Shown one piece after another: positions 4,517-6,212 of a DNA stretch of 6,212 bases (its first letter is position 1; the number at the start of each line of letters is the position of its first letter). Below the pieces are notes generated by a model, which ran no database searches, had not been told where the DNA came from, and worked only from the letters and a program-made list of their open reading frames with translations. Source of the stretch: an uncultured Clostridia bacterium (GTDB lineage: Bacteria > Bacillota > Clostridia > Lachnospirales > Anaerotignaceae); NCBI GenBank assembly GCA_958420075.1, contig CATZIM010000115.1, positions 1-6,212 on the forward strand, written 5' to 3'. The translations under genes and the position numbers were made by a program.

Positions 4517-6212
4517 TTATTCTGATTCTCTGGGCATTTTCCATGCCGTATGGTCTGTATGGAGCAGGTGATGGGCTTTTTCTCCCAAAGGTTCGCCCAG
4601 GAAATCTTTATACAATGCCTGGATTGCCGGATTTTCATGACTGAAGCGCAGGTTCGCAATATCATCCAGGAAATACAGGTGATTTCCGCGGCGTTCTGCC
4701 TGTTCCAGTCCATCTTTGATGGGCTGACCGCCGCCGCCGGCACAACCGCCAGGACAAGCCATGATTTCCACAAAGTCATAATGTGCTTTGCCTTTACGCA
4801 GAGCTTTCACCAGTTTTCTTGCATTACCCAATCCGCTGGCAACAGCCACCCGCAGGGTTTTGCCTGCCAGTTCAAATTCCGCTTCTCTCCAGCCTTCCTG
4901 TCCACGAACATTCTGGAAAGCATCAGGAGCCGCATTTTCGCCGTTTACCAGATAATAAGCGCTGCGCAGAGCCGCTTCCATAACGCCGCCGGTAACACCG
5001 AAAATGACACCAGCGCCAGTCGCTTCTCCGATCGGATCATCAAAAGGTGTGCTTTCCAGCAAATCAGGTCGGATATGTTCTGCACGGAGCATCCGCACAA
5101 ATTCTCTGGTAGTCAGCACCAAATCCACATCTCTTCCTGTTCCCGCGTCGTTCATGGTAGGCAGGATATTTTCGCTCTTTTTGGCGATGCAGGGCATGAT
5201 GGATACACTGAACACATCTTCTTTTGCAATCCCCAGTTTCCCTGCATAATAAGCCTTCACAACGGCCCCAAACATCTGCTGAGGAGATTTTGCTGTGGAA
5301 AGACATTCTGTCATGTCAGGATACTGACTCTTCATGAACCGTACCCATGCAGGACAGCAGGATGTGAACATAGGATACTGATGTTCTCCTTCGTTCAGAC
5401 GACGCAGCAGTTCACTGCCTTCTTCCATGATAGTCAGGTCTGCCGCAAAGTCTGTGTCAAAGACATAATCTACCCCCATCATTTTCAAAGCTGTTACAAT
5501 TTTGCCAACATCCGCATCTTCCTGAGAAAGACCCATTTCTTCTCCCCAAGAAGCCCGTACTGCCGGAGCAACCTGAACGATGACTTTTTTCTTGGGATTT
5601 GCCAGGGCCGCAAAGAACTGTTCTGTATCATCCCGTTCGCTCAATGCCCCCACAGGACAGTGGGTAACACACTGCCCGCAGAAAGAACAGTCGGAGTCCA
5701 TGATACGATTGTTATAAGCAACGTCGACGGTAGTTCTGGCACCAGTACCTTCTACGTCCCAAATATGCAGATCCTGTACCTTATCACAAATCTGGATACA
5801 GCGCATGCACTTGATACATTTAGAAGCATCTCGAATCAAAGGAGAACGAGGGCTCCACTGATAAGGGGGCACCTGCATTTCATAAGGCTGACGGCGAATG
5901 TCCAAATCATTGGCGATTGTCTGCAATGTACAGTTGCCGCTGCGTACACACATGGTACATTTGCTGTCATGCTGAGAAAGAATCAGTTCCACATTGGTCT
6001 TTCTGACTTCTCTGACTCTGGGGCTGTTGGTATGGACTACCATGCCTTCACTGACAATGTTATTACAAGAGGAAATGAGTTTATCTACGCCTTCCACTTC
6101 CACAACACAAACACGGCAGGCGCCAATTTCGTTGATATCTTTCAAATAACACAGGCTAGGCACATGAATGCCGGCAGCTCTTGCCGCTTCCAGAATGGTG
6201 GTATTTTCTTTT
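4517..6212 (-). CDS. hydA: [FeFe] hydrogenase, CpI/HndD-type catalytic protein, N-terminus outside the window
   Basis: Catalyses reversible H2 formation in the cytoplasm; there is no sign of a Tat signal in the visible part. 564 residues are visible, counting the first full codon (Lys, 6211-6209) as 1. The frame is open at the window edge, so roughly 10-14 residues are missing; the GTG at 6163 is internal. Domains in order: [2Fe-2S] ferredoxin fold (Cys21, 32, 35, 49); His-ligated [4Fe-4S] cluster (His81, Cys85, 88, 94); two [4Fe-4S] clusters (Cys132/135/138/142 and Cys175/178/181/185); H-cluster domain with TSCCPAW (283-289), MPCIAKKSE (339-347) and EIMACPGGCAGGGGQP (482-497); then a small-subunit-like tail from about 500. 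Cys285 matches the proton-transfer Cys and Cys286, 341, 486 and 490 the cluster ligands. Length and order match Clostridium pasteurianum CpI (574 aa) and HndD of NAD(P)-linked hydrogenases. Whether it works alone with ferredoxin or in a bifurcating complex depends on genes above 6212. Confidence 0.96.
   Translation of the reverse strand, partial: KENTTILEAARAAGIHVPSLCYLKDINEIGACRVCVVEVEGVDKLISSCNNIVSEGMVVHTNSPRVREVRKTNVELILSQHDSKCTMCVRSGNCTLQTIANDLDIRRQPYEMQVPPYQWSPRSPLIRDASKCIKCMRCIQICDKVQDLHIWDVEGTGARTTVDVAYNNRIMDSDCSFCGQCVTHCPVGALSERDDTEQFFAALANPKKKVIVQVAPAVRASWGEEMGLSQEDADVGKIVTALKMMGVDYVFDTDFAADLTIMEEGSELLRRLNEGEHQYPMFTSCCPAWVRFMKSQYPDMTECLSTAKSPQQMFGAVVKAYYAGKLGIAKEDVFSVSIMPCIAKKSENILPTMNDAGTGRDVDLVLTTREFVRMLRAEHIRPDLLESTPFDDPIGEATGAGVIFGVTGGVMEAALRSAYYLVNGENAAPDAFQNVRGQEGWREAEFELAGKTLRVAVASGLGNARKLVKALRKGKAHYDFVEIMACPGGCAGGGGQPIKDGLEQAERRGNHLYFLDDIANLRFSHENPAIQALYKDFLGEPLGEKAHHLLHTDHTAWKMPRESE

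Noticed and set aside
4517..6163. GTG at 6163 as the hydrogenase start
   Set aside because: Sixteen in-frame codons upstream match the start of the [2Fe-2S] domain (NTTILEAARAAGIH), so the true start lies beyond the window edge.

Overview
The window looks like chromosomal DNA of an anaerobic member of the Firmicutes, most likely Clostridia. The evidence is a CpI/HndD-type [FeFe] hydrogenase, strong AAGGAGG-type ribosome-binding sites, tightly packed aromatic biosynthesis genes, and a DAHP synthase of the Thermotoga/Clostridia class with an N-terminal regulatory domain. I cannot name a genus. Every gene I can support lies on the minus strand, so the biological reading direction is from 6212 down to 1.

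Layout in transcription order. From 6212 to 4517 is a [FeFe] hydrogenase whose first residues lie outside the window. It is followed by a long imperfect stem-loop (4440-4493) and a rho-independent terminator (4370-4420). About 300 bases without a convincing gene follow. At 4072-4044 there is a good sigma-A-type promoter, with a roughly 260-nt leader behind it. Then come aroF (DAHP synthase), tyrA (prephenate dehydrogenase), aroB (3-dehydroquinate synthase) and aroA (EPSP synthase, cut by the window start), with gaps of only 12-29 nt.

The most interesting part is the aro leader. It holds a 22-codon reading frame, below usual annotation size, containing five aromatic codons in a row (Tyr-Phe-Tyr-Phe-Tyr) plus two more Phe codons. 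Just downstream is a 12-bp stem with a U-tract, which is an intrinsic terminator lying before aroF. A segment overlapping the stop codon of the small frame can form 15 continuous base pairs (4 of them G-U) with the 5' half of that terminator, so the two structures exclude each other. A third hairpin can sequester the antiterminator segment and would be broken by a ribosome stalled on the Tyr/Phe codons. This is the full logic of ribosome-mediated transcription attenuation, as in E. coli pheA or trp, here placed on a Tyr/Phe-responsive shikimate operon of a probable Firmicute. T-box or TRAP control is the better known solution for aromatic operons in that phylum.

Together the operon makes DAHP, dehydroquinate and EPSP on the common path and oxidises prephenate toward tyrosine. 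The missing steps (aroC, aroD, aroE, aroK, chorismate mutase, pheA) are probably encoded below position 1 or elsewhere. Feedback inhibition would fall on the ACT-like domain of AroF, because TyrA here has no ACT domain. The hydrogenase is a separate transcription unit and probably part of a larger operon above 6212.
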